Positions 15,410 to 26,354 are shown, numbered from the stretch's first letter. The stretch is DNA of 54,919 bases from Halomonas nitroreducens (GCF_003966155.1 NZ_RXNS01000023.1:1-54919); one strand, 5' to 3'. Notes: a model not told the origin generated them from the sequence alone. A program made the numbers and translations.

Positions 15410-16321
15410 TTACTCCGTCGCGAGCTGCTCGTCGAGAAAGGCGAGGCCGGCATCGATCGCCCCGTCGCGGGTCAGAAAGCCGCTGATATGGCCGCGCAGG
15501 CGCTGCAGGTAAAGCTCGGCGGGCACCTCGCTTGCGGCCAGCCGGGCATACATGTCGGTGGCATGATCCACCGGCACCAGGCTGTCCAGGCTGCCATGGA
15601 AGAGGAAGTGGGGCGGCGTGTCGGCATCGACATGGCGGGCTGGCGAGGCCAGCTCATAGGCCCGGCGCTGCTCGGCCCGGGTGCCGCCGATGAATTCCAC
15701 CACCAGGCGGCCATCGGCGAACTTCATCAGATCACTGGGCAGCCCGCCGGCGAGGACGGCGGCCAGTCGGGCATGCTCTCCCCCGTGGGGGCTGGCCAGG
15801 GGCCCCTCGGCACCGAGCACCGAAAGCAGGCTGACCAGGTGGGCGCCGCTGGAGTAGCCCACGCCGACAATCCGTGAGGTGTCGATGCGCCACTCATCGG
15901 CGTGCTCGTGGAGCCAGGCCATGGCGACCTGCAGGTCATGGAGCTGGGCGGGGAAGCGGTAGTCCGGCGCGAAGCGATAGGCGACATTGGCGACCACATA
16001 GCCCCGGGCGGCCAGCTGCTCGGCAATGTCGGCCATGTCGCTGGGGTCGCGACGTTGCCAGCCGCCGCCGTGCACCACCAGGGCCGCCGGACGCCGGGTG
16101 TCGCCGAGCGTCTCGGGCAGATAGACGTGGGCGTTCAGCGAGGCGGGCCAGTCGTGCGGGGTATAGGGCTGCGGCGGCAGGCGCCGGAAGGCCCGCTGCG
16201 AACTGCTGGCCGGCGCGTTCTCGACAGCCGGCCGGCCGTCGGTGCTCAGGTGGGTGGCGCAGCCGCTGGCCAGCAGTGGCAGCGCAAGGGCGAGCCCCAT
16301 CAGCCAGCCGCGGTGGCCCAT
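15410..16321 (-). CDS. Alpha/beta-hydrolase lipoprotein (esterase-like)
   Basis: A 303-residue hydrolase with a lipoprotein signal (hydrophobic start, lipobox LLASGC near residue 21), so probably anchored in the envelope. Oxyanion-hole motif VVHGGGWQ near 83-90, nucleophile elbow GYSSGAH (about 154-160), acid in HGSLDSLVPV (about 244) and His in RGHISGF near 276, the usual Ser-Asp-His order. It resembles BD-FAE/acetyl-esterase-like enzymes of the HSL group; the substrate is unknown. It follows mtnN by 6 bases and is probably last in a luxS-mtnN-hydrolase operon, although its link to that pathway is unclear. Confidence 0.85.
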   Translation of the reverse strand: MGHRGWLMGLALALPLLASGCATHLSTDGRPAVENAPASSSQRAFRRLPPQPYTPHDWPASLNAHVYLPETLGDTRRPAALVVHGGGWQRRDPSDMADIAEQLAARGYVVANVAYRFAPDYRFPAQLHDLQVAMAWLHEHADEWRIDTSRIVGVGYSSGAHLVSLLSVLGAEGPLASPHGGEHARLAAVLAGGLPSDLMKFADGRLVVEFIGGTRAEQRRAYELASPARHVDADTPPHFLFHGSLDSLVPVDHATDMYARLAASEVPAELYLQRLRGHISGFLTRDGAIDAGLAFLDEQLATE

Positions 16322-16327
16322 GCGGGG

Positions 16328-17062
16328 TCAGTCCTCGACGGCGGCGGGCCGGGTGGCCGGTTCGGCGAGCCTGGCGACCATGGCGGTGACCATGCGGGTC
16401 GAGTGATCGGCGGCCTTGGCGAGGAACTCCTCGAACGACAGATGGTTGTCGCCGCCACCGGCGATGTCGGACAGGGCGCGGATCACCACGAAGGGGCAGC
16501 CGTAGAGATGGCAGGTCTGGGCGATGGCCGCGGCCTCCATCTCGGCGGCGAGCATGGTGGGGAAGCGCGAGCGCGTCGTGGCCACCAGGTCGGGACAGGC
16601 CATGAAGACATCGCCGGTGGCGATCAGGCCTTCGACCACCCGTACCTCGTTCATCGACTCGACGCTCTCCCGGGCCACCCGCACCAGGCGCGCGTCGGGC
16701 AGGTAGGCGGCGGGCATCTGCGGCACCTGGCCGTGCTCGTAGCCGAACACCACGGCATCGACGTCGTGGTGGCGCACCTCGCTGGACACCACCACGTCGC
16801 CGATCTCGAGGCCCTCGCCGAAACCGCCGGCGGAACCGGTATTGATGATCGCCTCGGGCTGGTACAAGTCGAGCAGCAGGGTGGTGCCGATGGCGGCGTT
16901 CACCTTGCCGATGCCGGACTGCAGGATCACCACCTCGACCCCATGCAGCTTGCCCTGATGGAAGGTCGAGCCGACATGCCGGCGGGTCTCGCGATCCTCC
17001 AGCATGGCCGCCAGCTGGGCGACCTCCTGGGACATGGCGCCAATGATACCGATGCGTTTCAT
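16328..17062 (-). CDS. mtnN: 5'-methylthioadenosine/S-adenosylhomocysteine nucleosidase
   Basis: A 244-residue Pfs/MtnN enzyme. It hydrolyses S-adenosylhomocysteine to S-ribosylhomocysteine plus adenine, and methylthioadenosine likewise. IGIIGAMSQEV at residues 4-14 holds the N-terminal catalytic Glu, NTGSAGGF lies near 75-82, EMEAAAIAQTCH near 173-184 and RALSDIA (catalytic Asp) near 195-201. It lies 49 bases downstream of luxS on the same strand, so the product is the substrate of the neighbour: a complete two-step SAH recycling and AI-2 route. Confidence 0.95.
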   Translation of the reverse strand: MKRIGIIGAMSQEVAQLAAMLEDRETRRHVGSTFHQGKLHGVEVVILQSGIGKVNAAIGTTLLLDLYQPEAIINTGSAGGFGEGLEIGDVVVSSEVRHHDVDAVVFGYEHGQVPQMPAAYLPDARLVRVARESVESMNEVRVVEGLIATGDVFMACPDLVATTRSRFPTMLAAEMEAAAIAQTCHLYGCPFVVIRALSDIAGGGDNHLSFEEFLAKAADHSTRMVTAMVARLAEPATRPAAVED

Positions 17063-17111
17063 CTGTCTGGGGTCTCCGCGGGGTGGGGCGTGAGCCAGGG
17101 GCAGCAGGCGA

Positions 17112-17585
17112 TCAGGCGTCTTCGGCGAAGACCTGGGCCCATTCGTCGCGCTTGGCCAGGAAGCCGCGGGCGATGTCCTTGGCGCCTTCCAGGCTGTGGC
17201 TGGCCGCCCAGCCGCACTGCATCTCGTTGCAGGCCGGCACCGCGTCGGCTGCCAGCACGTCCTTCAGGGTGCCCTCGAGCAGGTCCAGCACGCCGTCGTA
17301 GTCGTCATGGTTGATCATGGCGATATAGAAGCCGGTCTGGCAGCCCATGGGGCTGATGTCGACGACCTTGTCGGAATGGTTGCGCGACATCTCGGCCATC
17401 AGGTGCTCCAGGGAGTGCAGCGCCGGCATGTCCATGTGGTCCTGGTTGGGCTGGCAGATGCGCATGTCGTACTTGTGGATGCGATCGCCGTGCTCACCGG
17501 TCTTGATGTCGGCCAGACGGATATAGGGCGCCTTCACCTTGGTATGGTCCAGGTTGAAGCTTTCGACGTTCATCTTGTCGCTCAT
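17112..17585 (-). CDS. luxS: S-ribosylhomocysteine lyase
   Basis: A 157-residue LuxS that splits S-ribosylhomocysteine to homocysteine and DPD, the precursor of the AI-2 signal. The metal-binding motif HSLEHLMAE is at about residues 57-65, with the third ligand region NEMQCGW near 128. [15 protein letters not shown] at residues 10-24 is the family start. AGAGG lies about 8 bases before ATG. It leads the probable operon with mtnN. Whether AI-2 is used for signalling or is only a by-product cannot be told. Confidence 0.96.
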   Translation of the reverse strand: MSDKMNVESFNLDHTKVKAPYIRLADIKTGEHGDRIHKYDMRICQPNQDHMDMPALHSLEHLMAEMSRNHSDKVVDISPMGCQTGFYIAMINHDDYDGVLDLLEGTLKDVLAADAVPACNEMQCGWAASHSLEGAKDIARGFLAKRDEWAQVFAEDA

Positions 17586-17923
17586 CGACGGGCCTCTACG
17601 AGTCGGTGGAAAAAACAGCTGATTATTCTACCGGAGTGCAACGAAGGGTGCACGGGGGTGGCCGAAGCATCCCAGGGCAATCGCAGTTAGCGGTGTCGCT
17701 CGGGGCTGATCCGTCGAAAGGTCTGCGAGGGGGCGCTGTGAACCCTTCCTTGGGCGCTACCGACGCCCTGCCGCGCTCTCGCGTCCCGCTTCGCTTGCAG
17801 GGCCGGTGCTGGCCATCCTTGGCCAGCCCGTTCGGAGCAGTGCTCCTCACCCATGGCGTAGGCCCCCCCCCTCTTCGACCTGTCCCCGGCGCCCCTCACA
17901 CCTCACATCTCGCACCTCGCCCC
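17586..17923. other. Gene-free region between luxS and folD
   Basis: About 340 bases with no convincing gene. Most of it is a MITE-like element (17696-17897), with a perfect hairpin inside (17809-17826, CTGGCCA / TGGCCAG), and a degenerate heptad array runs from 17891 into the folD coding end. The luxS promoter should lie around 17590-17690 on the minus strand but was not resolved. Confidence 0.6.
17696..17897. repeat. Dispersed MITE-like element, long copy
   Basis: The left end (17696-17726) matches 33524-33554 at 26 of 31 bases, and the right end (GACCTGTCCCCGGCGCCCCTC, 17877-17897 region) matches 33563-33583 at about 20 of 21. Both ends contain an inverted GACAGGTC/GACCTGTC-type core, so the element has imperfect terminal inverted repeats. 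The interior here is about 150 bases, with its own hairpin; in the other copy it is nearly absent. Confidence 0.6.
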
Positions 17924-17939
17924 TCACTCCTTGCCCTTC
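17891..17939 (-). repeat. Heptad array 4 (degenerate, overlaps folD 3' end)
   Basis: On the minus strand the units read GAAGGGC, AAGGAGT, GAGGGGC, GAGGTGC, GAGATGT, GAGGTGT, GAGGGGC. The first two lie within the last codons of folD (VKGKE and stop). In the folD sense the array reads GAGG after the stop. Confidence 0.7.
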
Positions 17940-18799
17940 ACCGCCATGGCGTCATGCATCTCGGCGGCGAGCAGGGTGTTCTCGAGCAGCGAGGCGACGG
18001 TCATCGGGCCGACGCCGCCGGGGACCGGGGTGATGTAGCTGGCGCGGGCGGCGGCGGGTTCGAACTCGACGTCGCCGACCAGGCGGCCGTCCTCCTGGCG
18101 ATTGATGCCCACGTCGATGACGATGGCGTCATCGCGCACCCACTCGCCCTTGACCAGCCCGGGGCGGCCGACCGCGACCACCAGCAGCTCGGCCCGGCGC
18201 ACGTGCTCCTCGAGGTTGCGGGTGAAGCGGTGGCAGACGGTGGTGGTGCAGCCGGCCAGCATCAGCTCCAGCGCCATGGGTCGGCCGACGATATTGGAGG
18301 CGCCGACCACGGTGGCGTCCAGGCCGCGCACCTTGAGTCCGCTCTCCTGCAGCAGGGTGATCACCCCCTTGGGCGTGCAGGGGCGCAGCAGGGGCAGGCG
18401 CTGGGCCAGGCGTCCCAGGTTGTAGGGATGGAAGCCGTCGACATCCTTGTGCGGCAGGATGCGCTCGAGGATCGGCCGCGGGTCGAGGTGCTCGGGCAGC
18501 GGTAGCTGCACCAGGATGCCGTCCACGCTCGGGTCGGCGTTGAGTTCGTCGACCAGCCGCTCCAGATCGGCCTGGGAGGTCTCGGCGGGCAGCTGGTGCT
18601 TGATCGAGTGGATGCCGGCCTCCTCGCAGGCGCGGTGCTTGTTGCGCACGTAGACGGCGGAGGCGGGGTCCTCGCCCACCAGTACGACGGCGAGTCCCGG
18701 CGCCCGTCCACCGGCCTCGCGGCGTGCCTGCACCTGGCGTGCGACCTGCTGGCGGACTCGGGCGGCAATGGACTTGCCATCGATCAGTTGGGCGGTCAT
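17924..18799 (-). CDS. folD: Methylenetetrahydrofolate dehydrogenase/cyclohydrolase
   Basis: A 291-residue bifunctional FolD. It oxidises 5,10-methylene-THF with NADP+ and hydrolyses the methenyl product to 10-formyl-[17 protein letters not shown] near residues 50-63 holds the catalytic Tyr and Lys; [10 protein letters not shown] lies near 98-107; the cofactor motif [10 protein letters not shown] near 166-175; and [12 protein letters not shown] near 262-273. GGGAAG lies just before the ATG. The last residues (VKGKE) are encoded within heptad-like units. The gene is bracketed by heptad arrays 4 and 5. A second, more divergent folD is at 29461. Confidence 0.95.
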   Translation of the reverse strand: MTAQLIDGKSIAARVRQQVARQVQARREAGGRAPGLAVVLVGEDPASAVYVRNKHRACEEAGIHSIKHQLPAETSQADLERLVDELNADPSVDGILVQLPLPEHLDPRPILERILPHKDVDGFHPYNLGRLAQRLPLLRPCTPKGVITLLQESGLKVRGLDATVVGASNIVGRPMALELMLAGCTTTVCHRFTRNLEEHVRRAELLVVAVGRPGLVKGEWVRDDAIVIDVGINRQEDGRLVGDVEFEPAAARASYITPVPGGVGPMTVASLLENTLLAAEMHDAMAVKGKE

Positions 18800-18885
18800 C
18801 GAACTTCCCTCTGGTGGTCGGGTGATGAAAGAAGGGGCGATTTTCGCATGACCGGGCGTCCAGGCAAAGCGGCGGGGGGAGGGGG

Positions 18886-19011
18886 GAGGAGTCAGGGGCG
18901 AGGTTCGAGGTGCGAGGAGTGAGGAGTGAGGAGTGAGGAGTGAGGAGTGAGGAGTGAGGAGTGAGGAGTGAGGAGTGAGGAGTGAGGAGTGAGGAGTGAG
19001 GAGTGAGGGGC
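18886..19011 (+). repeat. Heptad array 5 (GAGGAGT x13 plus variants)
   Basis: Thirteen perfect GAGGAGT copies at 18914-19004, flanked by variant units in phase: GAGGAGT, CAGGGGC, GAGGTTC and GAGGTGC before, GAGGGGC after. The variants include the exact units of other arrays. The array is 86 bases upstream of the folD start on the opposite strand, so in the folD sense it reads CCTC. It also lies upstream of the tRNA promoter. Confidence 0.97.
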
Positions 19012-19039
19012 CAAGTGCCTGATGAGTGGGCGTTGCCGC

Positions 19040-19067
19040 TTGACGCGGACGCTGAGATCCGTAGAAT
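19040..19067 (+). promoter_or_regulatory. Promoter of the tRNA cluster
   Basis: TTGACG (19040-19045), a 16-base spacer and TAGAAT (19062-19067) form a strong sigma-70 promoter. The GC-rich bases after the -10 (ACGCAGCGC) are typical of stringently controlled stable-RNA promoters. The first tRNA begins about 47 bases after the expected start point. Confidence 0.8.
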
Positions 19068-19120
19068 ACGCAGCGCTTGACGAGGCCCCTGCGGCGGCGT
19101 CAGGGCCGTGCAAGAGCCGG

Positions 19121-19197
19121 CGGGGTGTAGCGCAGTCTGGTAGCGCGCCTGCTTTGGGAGCAGGATGTCGGGGGTTCGAATCCCTCCACCCCGACCA
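19121..19197 (+). tRNA. tRNA-Pro (TGG)
   Basis: A 77-base cloverleaf. Acceptor CGGGGTG pairs with CACCCCG, discriminator A and encoded CCA follow. The anticodon stem CCTGC/GCAGG encloses loop TTTGGGA, giving anticodon TGG. The T-loop TTCGAAT is standard. Confidence 0.97.
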
Positions 19198-19265
19198 CAA
19201 GCCATTGATTGAATTGAAATAAATTTCATCTACGGCTTGCGGTCAGGCGCTCGGGAACGTAGAAT

Positions 19266-19342
19266 GCGCCCATAGCTCAACCGGATAGAGCAACGGCCTT
19301 CTAAGCCGTAGGTTGCAGGTTCGAGTCCTGCTGGGCGCGCCA
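19266..19342 (+). tRNA. tRNA-Arg (TCT)
   Basis: A 77-base cloverleaf. Acceptor GCGCCCA pairs with TGGGCGC, followed by GCCA. Anticodon stem ACGGC/GCCGT encloses CTTCTAA, giving anticodon TCT. Confidence 0.97.
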
Positions 19343-19395
19343 CGCAGAGTGGCGGCTTCCGGCGCTTGGATCTATCGGTCGGGCAGTGTCGAAAT

Positions 19396-19471
19396 GGTGG
19401 ATGTAGCTCAGTGGTAGAGCCCCGGATTGTGGCTCCGGTGGTCGTGGGTTCGATCCCCATCATCCACCCCA
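19396..19471 (+). tRNA. tRNA-His (GTG), copy 1
   Basis: Acceptor GTGGATG pairs with CATCCAC; an extra encoded G at 19396 pairs with the C discriminator, the hallmark of tRNA-His. The anticodon loop TTGTGGC gives GTG, and CCA is encoded. Confidence 0.97.
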
Positions 19472-19494
19472 TCTCGACACGATCTCCAGGCAGT

Positions 19495-19570
19495 GGTGGA
19501 TGTAGCTCAGTGGTAGAGCCCCGGATTGTGGCTCCGGTGGTCGTGGGTTCGATCCCCATCATCCACCCCA
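19495..19570 (+). tRNA. tRNA-His (GTG), copy 2
   Basis: Identical in sequence to copy 1, 99 bases downstream. The G-minus-1, GTG anticodon and encoded CCA are all present. The tandem copy looks like a recent duplication. Confidence 0.97.
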
Positions 19571-19832
19571 TTGCCTCTCTCTTCTTTACTATCAGCATGC
19601 CTCGACCCCTGTCTCGTATCGCGGCGCACCCTTGTGCGTGGCGGCTTTTCGCGTTGTCGCGAGCCGATCGACCCTCCCGCGGGAGAATCTGCGCCTCCCC
19701 CTTGTCTATAAACCAGAATGCCCCCATCTGTTCAGCCATGGCGCTTGCCACTGCCCGGTGGGATTCATAGAATTCCCCCCTTTGAACGTTTCACGCATTC
19801 CACAGAACGCCCCAGTCGGTAGAGGACAATTC

Positions 19833-21191
19833 ATGCAAGTTTCCGTCGATACGACCTCCCAGATTGAACGCCGCATCAAGGTGCAGGTGCCGGCCGCCGA
19901 GATCGACGAGGCCGTTGCCGCCCGTCTCAAGGACGCCGCCAAGAACGTGCGCATGGATGGTTTCCGCAAGGGCAGGGTGCCGATGTCGGTGATCCGTCAG
20001 CGTTACGGCAGCGAGGTCCGCAACGAGGTGGTCGGTGAAGTGATGCGCGAGCGCTATGTGCGCGCCATCACCGACGAGAACCTCAATCCGGCCGGTTACC
20101 CGCAGATTGAGGCCGAGGTCAACGAGACCGGCAAGGACCTCGAGTTTACCGCGACCCTCGAGATCTACCCCGAGGTCGAGCTGGCCTCCATCGAGGGCAC
20201 CGAGGTCGAGCGTCCGGTGGTCGAGGTGACCGATGCCGATGTCGACGAGATGATCGAGACCCTGCGCAAGCAGAACGCCGGCTGGGAAGAGGTCGAGCGG
20301 GCCGCCGAGGATGGCGACCAGCTGACCATCGACTTCCAGGGCTACCTGGGCGACGAGCCGTTCGAGGGCGGCAGCGCCGAGGGTCACGACCTGGTGATTG
20401 GTTCCGGCAGCTTCATTCCCGGCTTCGAGGAGCAGCTCATCGGGGCCAAGGCCGGTGACGACCTGGAGCTCAAGGTCACTTTCCCGGAGGACTACCAGGC
20501 CGAGAACCTGGCCGGCCAGGAGGCGACCTTCCAGGTCAAGGTTCATGCGGTCAAGGCGCAGTCCCTGCCCGAGGTGGACGCGGAGTTCGTCAAGCAATTC
20601 GGCGTCGAGGACGGCGACCTCGACCGGTTCCGCGACGAGATCACCAAGAACATGCAGCGCGAGGCCAGCCAGGCGGTCGACAACCGCGTCAAGCAGCAGG
20701 TCCTCGAGGCGCTGAAGCAGGCCAACGACATCCCGGTGCCGCAGGCCCTGATCCAGCAGGAGACCGACGGGCTCAAGCGCCAGGCGGCTCAGCAGTTCGG
20801 CCTCGGCGAGGACTTCGATGTCAGCCAGCTGCCCGACGAGCTGTTCGCCGAGCAGGCCAAGAGCCGGGTGCAGATCGGCCTGCTGCTGGCCGAGGTGATC
20901 AAGGTCAACGAGCTCGATGCCTCCGACGACGAGATCAAGGCCAAGGTCGAGGAACTGGCTCAGCAGTACCAGGACCCGCAGCAGGTGGTCGACTACTACA
21001 TGGGCAACGACCAGATGAAAAGTCAGGTCAAGTCCGCCATTCTTGAAGAGAAGGCGGTCGATGCCCTGCTCGAGCAGGCCACCGTCAAGGACGTCGAGAT
21101 GGGCTATCAGGAAGCCCTCGCCGCCGCTCAGCAGCAGGGTGGCGATGCCGAAGAGGCCGACGAGGCCGAGGGCGAAGCCAGTCAGGCCTGA
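19833..21191 (+). CDS. tig: Trigger factor
   Basis: A 452-residue ribosome-bound chaperone and prolyl isomerase. The N-terminal ribosome-binding part holds the signature GFRKGRVPMSVI near residues 43-54. The FKBP-type domain includes QLTIDFQGYLGDEPFEGG (about 160-177) and SFIPGFEEQLIGA. The rest is the alpha-helical substrate cradle, ending in an acidic tail (EEADEAEGEASQA). AGAGGA lies 7 bases before ATG 19833; longer in-frame starts run into the tRNA spacer. First gene of the tig-clpP-clpX-lon series. Confidence 0.97.
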   Translation: MQVSVDTTSQIERRIKVQVPAAEIDEAVAARLKDAAKNVRMDGFRKGRVPMSVIRQRYGSEVRNEVVGEVMRERYVRAITDENLNPAGYPQIEAEVNETGKDLEFTATLEIYPEVELASIEGTEVERPVVEVTDADVDEMIETLRKQNAGWEEVERAAEDGDQLTIDFQGYLGDEPFEGGSAEGHDLVIGSGSFIPGFEEQLIGAKAGDDLELKVTFPEDYQAENLAGQEATFQVKVHAVKAQSLPEVDAEFVKQFGVEDGDLDRFRDEITKNMQREASQAVDNRVKQQVLEALKQANDIPVPQALIQQETDGLKRQAAQQFGLGEDFDVSQLPDELFAEQAKSRVQIGLLLAEVIKVNELDASDDEIKAKVEELAQQYQDPQQVVDYYMGNDQMKSQVKSAILEEKAVDALLEQATVKDVEMGYQEALAAAQQQGGDAEEADEAEGEASQA

Positions 21192-21208
21192 TCCCCGTCC
21201 CGGCCCTC

Positions 21209-21234
21209 CCGTCCGGCCGCGCGCGGCCGGACGG
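21209..21234. terminator. Perfect 26-bp palindrome between tig and clpP
   Basis: CCGTCCGGCCGCG mirrored by its complement, 18 bases after the tig stop. No U-run follows. It may attenuate read-through into clpP or stabilise the tig mRNA 3' end. Confidence 0.5.
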
Positions 21235-21281
21235 GGTGTCAGACGTCGCTTCCATACACCGGATGCAAGGACATCACCCAG

Positions 21282-21902
21282 ATGAGCAACGAGTTCGATA
21301 TCCAATCCGCCGGCGGCCTGGTGCCGATGGTGGTCGAACAGAGCGCACGCGGCGAGCGGGCCTACGACATCTACTCCCGCCTGCTCAAGGAGCGCGTGAT
21401 CTTCCTGGTGGGGCCGGTGGAAGACTACATGGCCAACCTGCTGGTGGCCCAGCTGCTGTTCCTCGAGTCCGAGAACCCGGACAAGGACATCCACCTCTAC
21501 ATCAACTCGCCGGGCGGCTCGGTCACCGCGGGGATGTCGGTCTATGACACCATGCAGTTCGTCAAGCCCGACGTCTCTACCGTGTGCATCGGCCAGGCGG
21601 CGAGCATGGGCGCGCTGCTGCTGGCCGGCGGCGCGGCGGGCAAGCGCTACTGCCTGCCCAACTCGCGGATGATGATCCACCAGCCGCTCGGCGGCTATCA
21701 GGGGCAGGCCTCGGACATCGAGATCCATACCCGCGAGATCCTCGGCATCCGCGATCGTCTCAACCATATCCTGGCCCACCATACCGGCCAGGATATCGAG
21801 ACCATCGCCCGGGATACCGACCGCGACAACTTCATGGACGGTCCGCAGGCCGCTGAGTATGGCTTGATCGACGCCGTGCTGGATAAGCGGCCGACATCCT
21901 GA
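21282..21902 (+). CDS. clpP: ATP-dependent Clp protease proteolytic subunit
   Basis: A 206-residue serine protease that forms the tetradecameric barrel used with ClpX and ClpA. Catalytic Ser in [11 protein letters not shown] near residue 110, His in [12 protein letters not shown] near 135 and the Asp near residue 184. [13 protein letters not shown] (about 68-80) is the substrate-binding glycine-rich strand. Normal length. clpX follows on the same strand after 76 bases. Confidence 0.98.
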   Translation: MSNEFDIQSAGGLVPMVVEQSARGERAYDIYSRLLKERVIFLVGPVEDYMANLLVAQLLFLESENPDKDIHLYINSPGGSVTAGMSVYDTMQFVKPDVSTVCIGQAASMGALLLAGGAAGKRYCLPNSRMMIHQPLGGYQGQASDIEIHTREILGIRDRLNHILAHHTGQDIETIARDTDRDNFMDGPQAAEYGLIDAVLDKRPTS

Positions 21903-21940
21903 TAGCGTGAAATCATCCACGCTCTGATTACGTGATTCCC

Positions 21941-21958
21941 GGCGGCCCCAGGGCCGCC
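21941..21958 (+). terminator. Short stem-loop between clpP and clpX
   Basis: GGCGGCCC / GGGCCGCC with a 2-base centre, just before the clpX ribosome site. A second weak hairpin (AGCGTG/CACGCT, 21904-21923) precedes it. Probably an mRNA structure rather than a full terminator. Confidence 0.35.
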
Positions 21959-21978
21959 GCTGCGAGAGAGGTACGCGA

Positions 21979-23256
21979 ATGGCCGACGGCAAAGGCAAGG
22001 ACGAAGGCGGCAAGCTGCTGTACTGCTCGTTCTGCGGCAAGAACCAGAACGAGGTGCGCAAGCTGATTGCCGGCCCGTCCGTCTATATCTGCGATGAGTG
22101 TGTCGACCTGTGCAACGACATCATTCGCGAGGAGGTGCTCGATGCCGATGCCGAGAGCGACGAGGAGCGTCTGCCTGCCCCCCGCGAGATTCGTCACACC
22201 CTCGACGACTACGTGATCGGCCAGGACCGCGCCAAGATGGTGCTGTCGGTGGCGGTCTACAACCACTATAAGCGGCTTCGCTACGGCTCCAAGGACGAGG
22301 TGGAGCTCGGCAAGTCGAACATCCTGCTGATCGGGCCCACCGGCAGCGGCAAGACGCTGCTGGCCGAGACCCTCGCCCGGCTGCTCAACGTGCCGTTCAC
22401 CATCGCCGACGCCACCACCCTCACCGAGGCCGGCTATGTGGGGGAGGATGTCGAGAACATCATCCAGAAGCTGCTGCAGAAGTGCGACTACGACGTCGAC
22501 AAGGCCCAGCGCGGCATTGTCTACATCGACGAGATCGACAAGATCTCGCGCAAGTCGGACAACCCCTCCATCACCCGGGATGTCTCCGGGGAGGGCGTGC
22601 AGCAGGCCCTGCTCAAGCTGATTGAGGGCACCACCGCCTCGGTGCCGCCCCAGGGCGGCCGGAAGCATCCGCAGCAGGAGTTCCTGCAGGTCGATACCGG
22701 CAACATCCTGTTCATCGTCGGCGGCGCCTTCGCCGGCCTCGACAAGGTGATCCGGGATCGCGCCGAGAAGGGTGGCATCGGCTTCAATGCGGAGGTCAAG
22801 AGCAAGGACGAGACCAAGGGCGTCGGCGACCTGCTGCTCGACGTGGAGCCCGAGGATCTGGTCAAGTTTGGCCTGATCCCCGAGTTCGTCGGCCGCCTGC
22901 CGGTGATCGCGACCCTGACCGAGCTCACCGAGGATGCGCTGATCCAGATCCTCACCGAGCCGAAGAACTCGCTGATCAAGCAGTACGCTCGGCTGTTCGA
23001 TATGGAGGGCGTGGAGCTCGATTTCCGCGAGGACGCCCTGCGCGCGGTGGCCGGCAAGGCCATGGCGCGCAAGACCGGGGCGCGGGGCCTGCGCTCGATC
23101 CTCGAGTCGGTGCTGCTCGACACCATGTACGAGATTCCTTCCCTGGAAGGGGTCACCAAGGTGGTGATCGACGCCTCGGTCATCGCCGGCGAGAGCGAGC
23201 CGCTGCTGATCTATTCCCAGCAGGAGCAGCCGCGGGTCGACGGTACCGACGGCTAG
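21979..23256 (+). CDS. clpX: ATP-dependent Clp protease ATP-binding subunit
   Basis: A 425-residue AAA+ unfoldase. The N-terminal zinc domain has YCSFCGKN (residues 15-22) and [10 protein letters not shown] (36-45). Walker A is GPTGSGKT near residue 120, Walker B is VYIDEIDKI near 180, and the sensor region [15 protein letters not shown] sequence ([11 protein letters not shown]) lies near 305. It feeds substrates to ClpP. AGAGAGGT precedes the ATG. A terminator follows at 23309. Confidence 0.98.
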   Translation: MADGKGKDEGGKLLYCSFCGKNQNEVRKLIAGPSVYICDECVDLCNDIIREEVLDADAESDEERLPAPREIRHTLDDYVIGQDRAKMVLSVAVYNHYKRLRYGSKDEVELGKSNILLIGPTGSGKTLLAETLARLLNVPFTIADATTLTEAGYVGEDVENIIQKLLQKCDYDVDKAQRGIVYIDEIDKISRKSDNPSITRDVSGEGVQQALLKLIEGTTASVPPQGGRKHPQQEFLQVDTGNILFIVGGAFAGLDKVIRDRAEKGGIGFNAEVKSKDETKGVGDLLLDVEPEDLVKFGLIPEFVGRLPVIATLTELTEDALIQILTEPKNSLIKQYARLFDMEGVELDFREDALRAVAGKAMARKTGARGLRSILESVLLDTMYEIPSLEGVTKVVIDASVIAGESEPLLIYSQQEQPRVDGTDG

Positions 23257-23308
23257 GCCGCCACGGCGCCGGTCCCGACGCGTCGGGGCGCCTGCCAGCC
23301 TGCCCAGG

Positions 23309-23338
23309 AAAGGGGCCGCCCAGGCGGCCCTTTTCTTT
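23309..23338 (+). terminator. Intrinsic-type terminator after clpX
   Basis: GC-rich stem centred on GGCCGCC/GGCGGCC, extended by AAAGG/CTTTT pairs, then CTTT. It separates clpX from lon. Confidence 0.65.
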
Positions 23339-23357
23339 GCGCCGCCGCCGCGCCGGC

Positions 23358-23385
23358 CTTGTAATGCCGCGCCGCTGCCCCCACT
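23358..23385 (+). promoter_or_regulatory. Possible heat-shock (sigma-32) promoter of lon
   Basis: CTTGTAAT and CCCCACT, 13 bases apart, resemble the sigma-32 pattern CTTGAAA / CCCCATNT. lon is a classic sigma-32 target, and the site lies 38 bases before the start codon. Two mismatches make this tentative. Confidence 0.35.
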
Positions 23386-23423
23386 CCCTTGGTATCCAAT
23401 TGATCGTGTGAGGAACGTCTGCG

Positions 23424-25832
<2,409 letters not shown>

Positions 25833-25843
25833 CGATATTTTTT

Positions 25844-25877
25844 CCATCATGCCGGGGCAAGAACCCCGGCATGATGG
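25844..25877. terminator. 14-bp perfect stem-loop after lon
   Basis: CCATCATGCCGGGG pairs with CCCCGGCATGATGG around a 6-base loop (CAAGAA), 12 bases after the lon stop. The T-run lies before the stem rather than after it, so it is not a textbook terminator in either direction. Confidence 0.55.
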
Positions 25878-25897
25878 GGATTGTCAGGGATGGTTGC

Positions 25898-25927
25898 TTG
25901 ACAGGCCTTTCATCGCATTGCTATAAA
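25898..25927 (+). promoter_or_regulatory. hupB promoter
   Basis: TTGACA (25898-25903), an 18-base spacer and TATAAA (25922-25927). A near-consensus sigma-70 promoter about 80 bases upstream of hupB, as expected for an abundant nucleoid protein. Confidence 0.8.
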
Positions 25928-26009
25928 TTACCGCCATGCTGTGATCGCGTCAGTCAGCCGTAAGTCTCGCCGATTAGAGCCAATTTACGTAACAGTCAAG
26001 GGGTGAAGT

Positions 26010-26282
26010 GTGAACAAATCCGAGCTGATCGAAGCCATTGCCGCGTCTGCCGACATTCCCAAGGCAGCCGCTTCTCGTGCGCTGGATGCCATGGTCGAGA
26101 CCGTGGCCGACAGCCTGAAGAAGGGCGACAGCGTTTCCCTGGTGGGTTTCGGCACTTTCACCGTCAAGGAGCGTGCGGCCCGCACCGGTCGCAACCCGCA
26201 GACCGGTGAGCCGATCGAGATCAGCGCCGCCAAGGTGCCGAGCTTCAAGGCCGGCAAGGCGCTCAAGGATTCCGTCAACTGA
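26010..26282 (+). CDS. hupB: DNA-binding protein HU-beta
   Basis: A 90-residue histone-like protein. Starts [32 protein letters not shown] near residues 47-68 is the beta-arm that bends DNA. Translation starts at GTG 26010 with AAGGGG upstream. It lies between lon and ppiD as in many gammaproteobacteria and ends at a strong terminator. Confidence 0.97.
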   Translation: MNKSELIEAIAASADIPKAAASRALDAMVETVADSLKKGDSVSLVGFGTFTVKERAARTGRNPQTGEPIEISAAKVPSFKAGKALKDSVN

Positions 26283-26321
26283 GGCAGCGCCGCTAGCCCA
26301 GTCATTGACGACTGATCCATA

Positions 26322-26354
26322 CAGGCGCACCGCGGAGGCGGTGCGCCTGTTTTC
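26322..26354 (+). terminator. Intrinsic terminator after hupB
   Basis: Perfect 12-bp stem CAGGCGCACCGC / GCGGTGCGCCTG, 4-base loop, then TTTTCGTT. Confidence 0.85.

Larger units (their letters stand above)
18800..19120. other. Gene-free region between folD and the tRNA cluster
   Basis: About 320 bases holding heptad array 5 (18886-19011) and the tRNA promoter (19040-19067). No protein gene is supported. Confidence 0.7.

Noticed and set aside
19237..19265. TTGCGG-N17-TAGAAT promoter-like pair just before tRNA-Arg
   Set aside because: The -10 ends directly at the first base of the tRNA, so transcription would begin inside it. More likely the resemblance is chance, and the cluster is read from the promoter at 19040.
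19791..22061. Very long open frame antisense to tig and clpP
   Set aside because: High GC with strong third-position bias opens long antisense frames. The plus-strand genes are certain, and the antisense product has biased, domain-free composition. The same applies to long antisense frames over lon, glnS and the other conserved genes.
25844..25877. Classical Rho-independent terminator after lon
   Set aside because: The stem is perfect, but the T-run lies before it rather than after it in the transcribed direction. Listed only as a stem-loop.
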